Assembly: GCF_004011695.2 (NCBI RefSeq)
Contig: NC_082405.1
Span: 992,001-1,056,000 of the forward strand
Direction: 5' to 3'
Source: Ascochyta rabiei
Taxonomy: Eukaryota > Ascomycota > Dothideomycetes > Pleosporales > Didymellaceae
DNA length: 64,000 nucleotides
The notes under the pieces were generated by a model. It had not been told where the DNA came from. It did no database searches and saw only the letters and a program-made list of their open reading frames with translations. Below, piece by piece: positions 1-10,164 of the stretch. The position numbers and the translations under genes are program-made. Every line of letters starts with the position of its first letter. Position 1 is the first letter of the stretch.

Positions 1-199
1 AAAAGCAGGGTTAGAAGTGAGATCGTCGCAAAGTAAACCGACCAGAGATGAGACAGTATGATACATGCTCAGTAACGCCCAGATGTCCCGAACCTGTCCA
101 TCAGTATATACCTACCCCCGTGAATCAGAAACAATGATTTTGGATATCGAGAACGTCCCTTCCGCGTTCTCTATGCATGCGCCGCATTGTAGGTGCGAT

Positions 200-3100
200 C
201 TATGAAGAATCGCACTCATATAATGTGCACTGGTGGTGTCTGGGTTCCAATACCTCTAGCAACGTATCGAAAATCTCGTCACCGTCACCACCGTCCACAT
301 CGTCATCTTCATCTTCGTCTTCGTCTTCATCAAGTCGCCTTCGTTGTGCGGTGGGAGTTCTGTCTCCTTCTGATTGTGAGGCATCATTCTCTGACTCAAA
401 GCCACTGTCGTCGCCCGAGAAGCTCACCATCTCTTGTGCGCCGACGCCGACACCCGAGTCGGAAGATGATACGCTGACCTCGTCACCGTCGGTAACCCCG
501 TGCCAGCTCTGCTCGCCGTCGTCATCATCATCGGCGTCGTCAGCATCCTCATTGCCGTCATCGTCATCGTCAGGCTCTGTGTCTCCTCCCTGGTTGTAGC
601 CACCAAAAGCAGGACCGCCAATGAACGGACCCGAGGCTGGTGTAGCATATGCGAACGCTGCAGGATTGCTTGTACGGGTCGTGGATCGCTGACTAGGACG
701 GCTTGTTACGTCCGAGCTTGACCTTGGAAGGGCAGGATGCGTGAAATGAGGAGATGGTGGCTCCCTTGAGCGTCGCGGAGTGGGATTGCAGACAGTGACT
801 TGGGCTTCTTCAGGAGCAGCCTCTTCTTGTCGTGGCGACGACGAGTATGTGACCCGCCGACGTTTGAGCCGAGCTACCGAAACACTTGGAGCACGTGCGT
901 GCAATGGCTGCGATGATGCGTGCTTGGTAGGAGATGAGTTGAGACGTCGCTTCGCTGATCCTGGAACCTCAAGGACCGAAGTCGACACTGTGCGGCTCAA
1001 GGATCTAGGTCGTTGTTGACGGAACAAGCTTAGAGGCGAGAGAGGCTGCTGCTGCCTATTCTTCAGGATAGAACTGGGTGTGATCGATCGGCGCCACTGC
1101 CGATCTGCTGGGCGCATAGATAACTCGACTGACTGATGGCTGCTGAATGAGGACTGGACACTGACAGGAGGAGCGTCGTATGTAGCAGCGTATTGCCAGC
1201 ATGCCTCCTTCGCATCCGCCTCTGGAACTGGCTGACAGTGCTCATCGTTACCGTCCATTTGCAAGTCCTGGTCCGGTTGGTACCGAGGCAGCTGCCGCAA
1301 CTCTGGCCAGGTCCATGAGCTGCCCATCTCGTCGCTACGTTGCACATATGCCTCACGTTGTGTGACGTACAGCCTCCTCTTACCGCCTGATACCCGCATG
1401 ATCACACCAGCGGCGAGGAACTGCGCTGACCAATGTGCGGAGCTCGACATCTCACTGGGAGTGAGGAAACGAAGCTTGGATTCCTTCATTACCTTTCTGA
1501 GTGGAATGAAGGAGGCTCTCAGAGCAGGGTGTGTGGCGACCATCTGGTCCTCATCTCGATCAGTAAAGTGCAACCACTCCATGACATCGCTGAACGCATG
1601 GGACAATGTAGCTTGGATGTCTCGAGCGCTGGCGCTCTGCAAAGTGACGTTGCGAATGAACCCTCGACTAAAGAGGCGCTTGTACACCAGATTGTTAGCT
1701 CCACATGCTTTGGGGTACAGCCAGTCGTCGGTCGACCCAGATGCCCAGTCACTGATGGCTTGACTACTCCATCCACTCTCGGTATCGCTAAATACGCCCT
1801 TGACGCCAGGATTGGGACTCGAATCAGTGTCTCGTAGATTCTGGAGACTCTGCGCTAGCTTCAAGGTCCTGGCTTGTGTCCATTCTTCGGAGTCCTGCGT
1901 AGTAGGTTTGGAGGAATCGTGCATTGGCTGATCAGGTGAGAACCAGATGCCACGCAGTTCACGACCCCAGGGCAGCAATATAACTTCGACTTCCCACGGG
2001 TTGAGCATAGTTGGCAGTGCTGCAGATTCCAAAACCTCCAGTCGGTCCTTGATATCACCAAGCTCAGCTTCTTTGTCCTTGCGGTCCATGGCAGCAAGAA
2101 TCAGAGCCGAGGAGGTTGTTGATTGCAGAGACTGGTTAGAAGTGAACGATCCTGTGACGTTGTCAATACGACGTCTGCTGTGCGAGAAGCTGCTATCGTC
2201 AGCATCAATAGCTTGATGCATTCTGTCATGCTCATCCATGCGGTGTTCAACAGTGATGAGTCTGTCATCATACATCTCAAGGGTCTGATGAAGATCTTCT
2301 GGCTGCACGTAGTTGAAAGATCCGTTCTCCAGCACGTCCAGACGGCTTCCTAGCTCCCTCATGGTCTTGGCCACGTTGGGGATAGAGTTTAACAAATTGT
2401 GCAGCGGTGCTAGGTACGAGACGAGCTTCTGGAGGTCTTGAGGCGATGCAGACCTGAGCACCTTCTGTAGCTGCTCTTCCTGCTGACCTGAAGGCGAGTT
2501 GATCTGCCGAAGGCGCTGACTCGGTACGGAAGTGACACTGGCCGGCTTGTTCGGCGAACCATTCGGTCCTGGCTTGTTCGAAGTCAGTCGAGACAGCGCA
2601 TCAATGAGCTTCTTTCCTTGCTGCACAGCATTATCGGCGGCACGTAGGTCGGGTGTACCTCGAATGCTAGGTGTTGCAGCCTCAGTAGCGCTTTGTATGA
2701 AGTCGTGGGGGTCTAGCGTATTGGGAATGGTGTCGCCGGCAACATCGAGGTGTAGATTGCGATTGAACTCCTTGATCTGCTCGAGGGGGCCGCGGAGATC
2801 GCTGAGTAGTCTGATCGAATCAGCAGGCATCGAGCTGTCTCTGGTAGAGGCCCGCTCTGGCTCGCTGAAGGCTCTCTGGAGCGGCGGTGGAACGCTGTCA
2901 TCGGCAACGGTGGGTGAGGCAGACTGCTGACGGTTAATACTTCGCATACTCTCCATGTTCAACATGGACAATCCAAGGCCCGCTACACTTCCGCGAGGCC
3001 TGTTCACAGCATGTCTAGCTTCATCGTCAGCCGCTGGGCGCCGGTCATGAGGGAGCATGCACATCGAGGGGAGTCCTGGCAGGCCAGTTGTGCTGACCTG

Positions 3101-3574
3101 CGATGGTGTGTCCCGACTCTGCAACATGCGACCGGACCCATTGGCTTCAGAAGCGGCTGGTCGCTGGAGTCGCTGGCTACTGCCATGAAACGACTTTTGT
3201 ATCCGCTCCTCGTGGGCACTCGGCGCTTCTTCTACATTCACTTGCTGCTCCAAGTGCTTTGCGCCTGTTTGCGTGGCGGAAGGAGGCTGTTCAGGCGCGC
3301 GCGACGTTCTTAGATGGAAGCAAGCATGATGCCCGCAGACACACCAGGGCACGCGCTCGCTCGGGGGACGGTGGTGAGTGCTACCATCGTGGATCTCGGC
3401 GCTGCTCTTGTCCCAGAACTGGTCACATCCACAGGGGCCAACCGAGGCGTCGCGGTAATTGCAGGGTCCGTTGGGAAGCGCGCGTCGAGGAGCCGGCTCT
3501 CGTTCGGGTACTGGTGCTGGGCGATAGAAGACGCGTTGTGTAGGAACCGTGTCTGGCTCTGCGAACCCCGCCAT
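200..3574 (-). CDS. Orphan 1124-residue protein with N-terminal Cys/His cluster and acidic C-terminus
   Basis: I do not recognise a family. The frame is one exon. The first ATG is at 3574 in a good context (ccATGGC); the codon at 3586 is TTG. Residues 38-87 hold Cys38, 48, 50, 78, 80, 85 and His82, 83, 87 (the last group reads CVCGHHACFH), which looks like a small zinc-binding module. A central part around residues 370-520 is predicted by eye to be helical or coiled-coil (LQKLVSYLAPLHNLL; DIKDRLEVLE). A compact-looking, Trp-rich block follows (NPWEVEVILLPWGRELRG and onward). The last 350 residues are low-complexity, rich in Ser, Arg and Pro, with basic patches (ARLKRRRVTY) that could be a nuclear signal, then long Asp/Glu runs. 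The composition suggests a nuclear regulatory or chromatin protein, but that is inference. Confidence 0.75.
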   Translation of the reverse strand: MAGFAEPDTVPTQRVFYRPAPVPEREPAPRRALPNGPCNYRDASVGPCGCDQFWDKSSAEIHDGSTHHRPPSERVPWCVCGHHACFHLRTSRAPEQPPSATQTGAKHLEQQVNVEEAPSAHEERIQKSFHGSSQRLQRPAASEANGSGRMLQSRDTPSQVSTTGLPGLPSMCMLPHDRRPAADDEARHAVNRPRGSVAGLGLSMLNMESMRSINRQQSASPTVADDSVPPPLQRAFSEPERASTRDSSMPADSIRLLSDLRGPLEQIKEFNRNLHLDVAGDTIPNTLDPHDFIQSATEAATPSIRGTPDLRAADNAVQQGKKLIDALSRLTSNKPGPNGSPNKPASVTSVPSQRLRQINSPSGQQEEQLQKVLRSASPQDLQKLVSYLAPLHNLLNSIPNVAKTMRELGSRLDVLENGSFNYVQPEDLHQTLEMYDDRLITVEHRMDEHDRMHQAIDADDSSFSHSRRRIDNVTGSFTSNQSLQSTTSSALILAAMDRKDKEAELGDIKDRLEVLESAALPTMLNPWEVEVILLPWGRELRGIWFSPDQPMHDSSKPTTQDSEEWTQARTLKLAQSLQNLRDTDSSPNPGVKGVFSDTESGWSSQAISDWASGSTDDWLYPKACGANNLVYKRLFSRGFIRNVTLQSASARDIQATLSHAFSDVMEWLHFTDRDEDQMVATHPALRASFIPLRKVMKESKLRFLTPSEMSSSAHWSAQFLAAGVIMRVSGGKRRLYVTQREAYVQRSDEMGSSWTWPELRQLPRYQPDQDLQMDGNDEHCQPVPEADAKEACWQYAATYDAPPVSVQSSFSSHQSVELSMRPADRQWRRSITPSSILKNRQQQPLSPLSLFRQQRPRSLSRTVSTSVLEVPGSAKRRLNSSPTKHASSQPLHARAPSVSVARLKRRRVTYSSSPRQEEAAPEEAQVTVCNPTPRRSREPPSPHFTHPALPRSSSDVTSRPSQRSTTRTSNPAAFAYATPASGPFIGGPAFGGYNQGGDTEPDDDDDGNEDADDADDDDDGEQSWHGVTDGDEVSVSSSDSGVGVGAQEMVSFSGDDSGFESENDASQSEGDRTPTAQRRRLDEDEDEDEDDDVDGGDGDEIFDTLLEVLEPRHHQCTLYECDSS

Positions 3575-5276
3575 GGATGCCAGCAATTGGGCATCCCGCG
3601 AAGGGAGCGCGCGAGTCTAGTACTGGGACATGGCGCAGAAACTATGTATGTGTATGCAAAGAGCTGCCATGGCGTTAGCAGCGTGCTGGAGAATTTCTGG
3701 CGGGGCCGAGCGCGTACCGAGAATGTTGCGAGCAGGAGACGAAGGAACCAGGTCCCTTCGAGGGGGGGACAGCCAGGCTTTATAGACTCGATGCCTGACG
3801 ATCGAGCCTTATCACGGACACGGGCGGTGGTGGGTCGAGAAGTGTGGGTGGGGAAGGAGCGACGCTGGAAGCAGGCAATCGATAGAGAAGTGACTTTCGC
3901 AGCTCGCAGCTCGCAGGTCGCATGCCACCTGTAACGGTCAGCCCTCGACAGACTCCACCGAAACCGCGGAAACGGTGCGGCCCCTGTACCAAACTATCGC
4001 AGCCGTGTGATAGGCGGGCTGCCTGCTAGAACATGGGGAAAGCGGCTGCGCTAGCCCTGGGTTCAGCCCGGGCTTGGGCTCACCAACTCAATCTCCAGCA
4101 ACAGATCGCAGACAGGATGGTGCGCTTGCCTGCTTCGGTCTGATCAGCGCATACGCAGCCTGAGACACGCAGCAGAAGGCGATTCCATCAAAACAACAAC
4201 CATGCCTTTCCCGCCAAGCCAGCAGTCCAGATGCCCCAGCGGTGCGTTCGCGCGACAAGTAACTGTTGCCCTGCTTTGCGCGAGGCCGCTCATTGGGCGC
4301 TGTTCGAAGGACCATCCCCACTGAATGCAGGCGACCGGGATCGTTGCATAGGGCGACGCCTCGACCTACGTTTTGGCCTGTGGTACTGTGTTGGCGAGTA
4401 CGTGACCACTTGTCGCAATGCGCATGTGCAATCATCAGCCCTGCGCGTGCGTAGAGCGTGCGCGGTGGGTGCTTGTGAAGAAGATGCAAGACGTGAGGCA
4501 CAAAGATCGTTGCGCGGCCTGCGGCATGCCTGAGCTGTTTCAGTGTAGCATCGCTGTGGGTACAGCTGTCGTGTAACACCTGTGGAGTCGCACTCGGCGG
4601 CTGTGAAAGAGCAGGATAGAGATACGTCATTTGTGGGTCAGACTGTATGACGGCTGAAATCGTGTTGGGTTGTTCTGATGGAGCTGAGCATAGCTAACGT
4701 ATTCCAGTGCATCAATCCAAAACATCTGCGGAGCTCCCTTATAACGAAGTCGCTGTACTTTTATCCCAGATTCTTACGTGGAGCAGCTACACTCTATCCC
4801 ACAACGACTGCGTCAGATCTCGATTTATCGCAGCGTGTAGACAACACACCTCCAGATCCAAGCCTCCTACAAGGTAGCTTCTCGTTGACCATCCCGCAAT
4901 TCGCCTGTCTGCAACATAGACTTGTGGCATGCTCGTCCTCGTCTCGTCCGCCATCTTCCTCTGGTCGGTAGTGGGCTTCCTCGCACCCTGCGTAATAGAC
5001 ACCGTGCCTTCCTCTGCAAGGTGGTACGTGTCGAACGGCAAGCGGTAGCTTGGAGACATGAACATCTCATGCTGTCGACATGGTTGAGGTAGCTCGAAGA
5101 ATCGGTTTGATAGGGTTAGAGGCTGATGTCGATAGAGGGAGAGCCACTGGAAGGAAACTCGTTGAAGCTATCATCTGTCGTTGTTTGCTAGATACTCGAT
5201 CGGGCGATGCAGACAGATGCAGCTCATTCACCTTCACTAAATATCTGACCCATCGTATCTTCATCCTTAGCTGTTC
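3575..5276. other. Intergenic, 1.7 kb
   Basis: Lies between the 5' end of the orphan gene and the 3' end of the phosphomutase gene. Several open frames occur (for example 3314-3934 plus and 4088-4630 minus), but they lack family resemblance, have arbitrary composition and overlap each other. I see no RNA gene or repeat here. It presumably holds the promoter of the minus-strand gene starting at 3574. Confidence 0.6.
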
Positions 5277-7028
5277 CTATGCCAGCCTCAATCCATTGGT
5301 CTCGGGCTTGAACCACTCCCTCAGCAGATCCTGCAAGATACCATTCGCGCCCTTCTTCGCATCTTCACTGGTCTTGCCTTGGCACTCAATGTACAGCTTT
5401 ATCTTAGGCTCTGTCCCACTCCCTCTGACTGTGAACACGGCACCATCATCCAGCTCGCAGGTGATCATCTGGGCAGTCGGGTCCACGGGTAGATCGGGCG
5501 TATGGTCCTTGCTCTTTGAGTCATAGCCTAGCGTGAGATCCCTCCAGCGCATGATCCTGCGGGGCCCAATGGTGGTGGGGTGGGGGCTGCCCAATGCGCG
5601 GATGTCTGTGAACACTGCAGCTGTAACCGTTGGCGACGGAGAGACCAAGTACGTGTTGGCATCTTCAAAGTAACCGAGGCGCTCGTAGAGTTGTTGCAGT
5701 TTGGCGTATGGCGTCAGGCTTTGCTCGGACCACTGGGAAGCTGCGGTCAGGAAAACAGCTGCGGCACTGATGGAGTCCTTATCGTGTACTGTCTGGGGGA
5801 TCATGTAGCCAAGAGCCTCCTCGAACGCGTATGCAACTTGGTACCCTTGCTTCTCAAGATCCCGCGCTACGTTTCCGAGCCATTTGAACCCAGTTAAGGT
5901 CTCTGTGAAGTGGAAGCCTTCCTTTGCCGCCAACGCTGCAAGCGACCTAGAGCTGACGGTGGAAGCTAACATAGCGAGCTTCTCTCGCGGTTTCGAGGCA
6001 GGATATCGCTCGAAGATATAGGCGCCGAGCAACAGACCGAGCTGATTACCTGTGAAGATGTGCCACCTATCTCCAACCTTTTCTGCTACGGCCAGCCGGT
6101 CAGCATCTGGGTCACTTGCCAGGATGAGGTTGGACGACGCGGCATCAGCCGTCTGTATGGCCAGATCTAGTGCTCCTTTCTCCTCTGGGTTTGGGAACTT
6201 GACCGTGGGGAAGTCAGGATCTGGCTGTGCTTGGGCCTCTACAACAGTCATTTGTGAGGCAACCCCAAGAGTCTCGGCACAGCGCTTCATGGCTGGTAGA
6301 CCGACGCCGTGCATTGGGGTGTAAACGAACTTGAGATCCGGGTTCAGCTTGATCGGATGCGCCGGCTGCGCCGCGCACAGAACGGCCTGATGATAATTGT
6401 CCCTCACTAGGTCAAGAGAGCCTTCTACCATGAGGCATGGCTCGTCCACAATGGATGTGTCCCAGGTGACAGGCTTGAGGTTCTCCAGAATAGCCTGAGC
6501 AATGCCGGTGTCATGTGGCGGGATGATCTGGCAGCCATTGGACCAATATACCTTGTATCCGTTATCTTTGGCGGGATTGTGGCTTGCTGTAACCATTACT
6601 CCAGCGGCAGCACCTAGCTCTCGTACACCAAAGGGCACGAGCGGTGTGTGCGATGGTGTCTCGTACCACCACACTTTGATGCCTTTGGCAACGAAAGCTG
6701 CCGCTGTGAGCTTAGCGAACTTCTCTGAGTTGTGCCGTGCATCGCGACCGATCACCACACCTCGTTTCTTAACATCCGCCTCGGTCTTCAGGAGGTATGC
6801 TGCCAGTCCTTGGGATGCTTGGATGACGGTGAGGGAATTCATGCAGGCAAAGCCAGCTTGCATAGGACCCCGAAGACCAGCAGTTCCGAAAGCGATTCGA
6901 TTCCGTAGTCGTAGCTCGAGCTCAGCTGTGTTGCCATGATGTAACAGTTGGTAAATCTCGTCTCTTGTTGATTTGTCCTGATCAAGCTCCAGCCACTCTT
7001 TAGCGAGCTCTTTTATGTCCAATGCCAT
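5277..7028 (-). CDS. PGM2: Phosphoglucomutase-2 / phosphopentomutase
   Basis: A 583-residue alpha-D-phosphohexomutase of the PGM2 (yeast Pgm3/Prm15) branch. This branch interconverts ribose-1-phosphate and ribose-5-phosphate, with side activity on glucose phosphates, in the cytosol. Visible motifs: FGTAGLRG near residue 47; the catalytic serine loop TASHNP at 147-152 (Ser149); the metal loop DPDADR; a sugar-specificity loop FEEALGY; and the C-terminal phosphate-binding RGSGTEPK. Length matches the family. I chose the ATG at 7028 (MALDIKEL) because the 40 codons upstream in frame do not look conserved. It is divergent from the desaturase gene across 579 bp. The symbol follows mammalian PGM2; in yeast the equivalent is PGM3/PRM15. 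Confidence 0.93.
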   Translation of the reverse strand: MALDIKELAKEWLELDQDKSTRDEIYQLLHHGNTAELELRLRNRIAFGTAGLRGPMQAGFACMNSLTVIQASQGLAAYLLKTEADVKKRGVVIGRDARHNSEKFAKLTAAAFVAKGIKVWWYETPSHTPLVPFGVRELGAAAGVMVTASHNPAKDNGYKVYWSNGCQIIPPHDTGIAQAILENLKPVTWDTSIVDEPCLMVEGSLDLVRDNYHQAVLCAAQPAHPIKLNPDLKFVYTPMHGVGLPAMKRCAETLGVASQMTVVEAQAQPDPDFPTVKFPNPEEKGALDLAIQTADAASSNLILASDPDADRLAVAEKVGDRWHIFTGNQLGLLLGAYIFERYPASKPREKLAMLASTVSSRSLAALAAKEGFHFTETLTGFKWLGNVARDLEKQGYQVAYAFEEALGYMIPQTVHDKDSISAAAVFLTAASQWSEQSLTPYAKLQQLYERLGYFEDANTYLVSPSPTVTAAVFTDIRALGSPHPTTIGPRRIMRWRDLTLGYDSKSKDHTPDLPVDPTAQMITCELDDGAVFTVRGSGTEPKIKLYIECQGKTSEDAKKGANGILQDLLREWFKPETNGLRLA

Positions 7029-7607
7029 GATTCTTGTTGCCGTGAGTCCAGTGGATGAGTTGATGTTTATGGAGAAGAGCAAACAAGCAGAGTGAGTACT
7101 TATTAGCGCCTCTAAGCGAGTGGCTATGACCAAACAGATGCAGTTCATGCAAATCCGGTGATGGCGGAGATGGCCGGGTTCAGATCGAAAACGGCGTCAG
7201 CACCTGCCTTGTTTTGACGCCTGGCCGCAACGTTTTTCTCGTGTTCTCTCGATTCAGTCCTGATGTCTGATACACAAGTGATGCAAGAGTAACCACTTGG
7301 TCAATAGCGATGCAATTCACATCTTCTGCCTGGGAGGTGGCCACTGAGTGGTCGCGAACAACGTGGGGCACAGAGTCATGGACCCCTGCCCAGACTTGCG
7401 ACTCTCAACAACGGTGGTCCGATTCGATCATCCTAACCTCTCCTTCCCTTGCTTGGCTCTGGAATACACTCTGGAGCGCCAGCACTTCTTTGCTTTCGTT
7501 CGCTTGAGGCATAATTTGAGTCTGCTCTGCGAGGATCCCCTTGTTACCAGATCCCGACACGCACGATTAGACTTTGTGTAGCTTCGCAACCTACCACATC
7601 AGCCATT
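7029..7607. other. Divergent intergenic region
   Basis: Shared upstream region of the phosphomutase (-) and the sphingolipid desaturase (+). I see no other gene or clear regulatory motif. Confidence 0.5.
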
Positions 7608-9363
7608 ATGGACGTGCAAACACAGCGGAAGGCCAGGATCTTCAGTCGTAGAGAGATTGAGGGCCAAATCGCCAATGGCCGGGCCATTGTTATTGTAGAC
7701 AACAGAGTCCTGAACGTAGGAGCTTGGATGCCATATCACCCTGGTGGTGATAAAGCCATGCGGCACATGATAGGTCGAGACGCTACAGATGAGGTTACTA
7801 GGTACGCTGCAAAGTCCTGTCGAAATACCAATGCTAACGTCTCCATGCTTCAGATTTCACTCCTCTCAGACTCTAGAGCTCATGAACCGCTACCAAATCG
7901 GGCGCATCGAAGGACGCTGGACGAACTTTCTTCCACCGATCCAGGGAGGAAAGTTCAGGACACAGGCAGAACTGGAGAGACTGTCAGAAGACGAATACTT
8001 GGAGTCGTGCTCTTCCTCAGATCACGAGACCGCTAGCTCAACATGTTCGGCAGACCAGAGTCCTGTCTTCGAGCCAGCAGACAAAACGTCTTCTATACGG
8101 CAAAGAACCACGGCGACTATCGCACGCGCATCATCATCATCTTCGGTATCTTCGATTGGCCTCGATGATGCATCGGGCCCGCCAAAGATGTCAGTGTTGG
8201 ACAGACGTACACAACAGGAGCTGGACTTGGACAAGGCGAAATATCCCTCGACAGACCCACAGACACAGGACAGGATAACGCAGAAGTACCGTGACCTGCA
8301 CGAGGAGATTCAAGCGCGAGGACTATACAATTGCAACTACAGCTCGTATGCCGTCGAGTGTCTGCGATACGGGACGTTCATCGCGCTGTTCCTGTATGCT
8401 CTTTACTCTGGCTGGTACATTACAAGTGCTATCCCACTCGCTTGCGTTTGGCATCAGCTCACCTTCACCGTCCATGACGCTGGCCACATGGGCATTACAC
8501 ACGACTTTACGACAGATACCACCATGGCCATGTTCATTGCATCCTACATGGGCGGGTTGAGTGCGTGTTGGTGGAAATTCAACCACAACGTCCATCACCT
8601 CGTTACGAACGACCCAGAACACGATCCAGATATCCAGTACATACCTATTTTCGCTGTCACTCACCGATTCCTGGAGGGCCTCACAACAACGTACTACGAA
8701 CGGGTCATGGAGTACGATGCAGCGGCTAAGCTCCTGGTGCGCATCCAACACTACACGTACTATCCGATCATGCTGTTCGCACGTTTCAACCTCTACAGAC
8801 TGTCACTGGAGTACCTTTTGGGCGGCAAGGGACCGAAGAAGGGGCCGGCATGGTGGCATCGCTACTTCGAGATGGTCGGCATGATTGTGTTTTGGACGTG
8901 GTACGGCTACGGTGTCGTGTACAAGACCATGCCAGACAACTTCAGCCGCTTCTGGTTCGTCATCATCAGCCACGCGCTCACTTCGCCTTTGCACGTGCAA
9001 ATCACACTGTCGCATTTCGCAATGAGCACGACGGACCTCGGCATTCACGAGTCGTTTGCCCAGAAGATGCTGCGCACGACTATGGATGTCGACTGCCCGC
9101 AGTGGCTCGATTTCTTCCACGGTGGCCTTCAGTTTCAGGCCATTCACCACTTGTACCCCAGGATTCCTAGGCACAACCTGCGGGAGACGCAAAAGCTGGT
9201 TCAGGACTTTTGCAACGAGGTGGACATACCCTATGCTCTGTACGGGTTTCTGGACGGGAACAAACAGGTGATCGGCAGGCTGGCCGATGTAGCCAGGCAG
9301 GCGGCTATTTTCGCGGAGTGCCAGCGGACCATAGCAGCAGAGGGTGACTATGGGCTGCATTAG
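7608..9363 (+). CDS. Delta-8 sphingolipid desaturase, cytochrome b5 fusion
   Basis: join(7608..7801,7854..9363), 567 residues. An N-terminal cytochrome b5 domain carries the haem-ligand motif HPGG at residues 44-47; splicing out the 52-nt intron restores the second conserved region (DATDEVTRFHS). A membrane desaturase domain follows, with three histidine boxes: HDAGH (272-276), HNVHH (309-313) and QAIHH (493-497). The Gln at the start of the third box is characteristic of front-end b5-fusion desaturases. The family inserts the delta-8 double bond into the long-chain base of fungal glucosylceramides, in the ER. Residues about 115-190 between the two domains are Ser-rich and probably disordered. 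Front-end fatty acid desaturases are related, so substrate assignment is less sure than the fold. Confidence 0.9.
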
Positions 9364-10164
9364 AGTAACTGTCTTGGACGCGACTGAAGAAATGCAACCT
9401 ATGTGTTCCCACTCGCTAGGCAATCTTGCGGTGACAGCTGACAACGACTCAAACCGTGCGGCCAAATGAAGACGAGCCCCTGGGCAGCTTTGGATGCAGC
9501 GCTGGGCGTGGGAGTGGTGACACGTGTTTTGCTCGCATTCATGGGAGCCCTGGTGGCGCGGGGGGGATCAAGCATCGCTCTCTGCACAGACGGGAGCATG
9601 CCACGCCGTGCAAAGGCAGCCCTATCCAACCTGGCATGCTTTGCCCAGAGCGCGTCTGGGAAACGACGGGTTGCAGCCATGCGTGGTGCAGGCAAAAGCG
9701 TTGCACAACCCGTTCGCACGGCTGGAGGCAGTCATGCGCAACCAGAGGCAGCGTCAGCCGACAAGGCACGGAGGCGCTATTCGCGGTGTGAGAGAAGATG
9801 TCGAGGCTTTTTGTTTTCGTTCAGCCAGCGCATCTCGGTTCCTGGTTAGGTGGTTTCGGCGGATTACATCCACTCATCCATCGACGGCCCTGGCGCGCAC
9901 TTACATAGTACACATCACCGCGCCCAACGCACCCATCCTCTGCACGCCACGGACCGTCTGCTGCGCTGCGATAGCCAATTTCGCTATCCAACGGGCGAGT
10001 GCCGCGTGCTGGCGAGGCTCATTTCGAGCGCTGACCGCCATTGTTCGGTTGCTCGTCGCCGATTGCAGTGCTCTCCAGGCATAGGCAGTCCAGTGCACCC
10101 AGCGCAGCATGACAGCGTTGCTCCGAGCGCTCCTGCCATCTGAAGTAAACGAACCGCAGCCAAC
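9364..10164. other. Intergenic, 0.8 kb
   Basis: Region between the desaturase stop and the Vac7 start. Open frames at 9466-9849 and 9524-10084 overlap, show no family resemblance and were not accepted. Probably the 3' UTR of the desaturase plus promoter and 5' UTR of Vac7. Confidence 0.5.

Noticed and set aside
3314..3934. 206-codon plus ORF antisense to the start of the orphan gene
   Set aside because: Antisense shadow extending into the promoter; no family resemblance.
4088..4630. 180-codon minus ORF in the gap upstream of the orphan gene
   Set aside because: Random-looking composition, no domain, not supported by neighbouring exons.
9466..10084. Two overlapping plus ORFs (127 and 186 codons) before Vac7
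   Set aside because: They overlap each other in different frames and lack recognisable features; likely leader or promoter.
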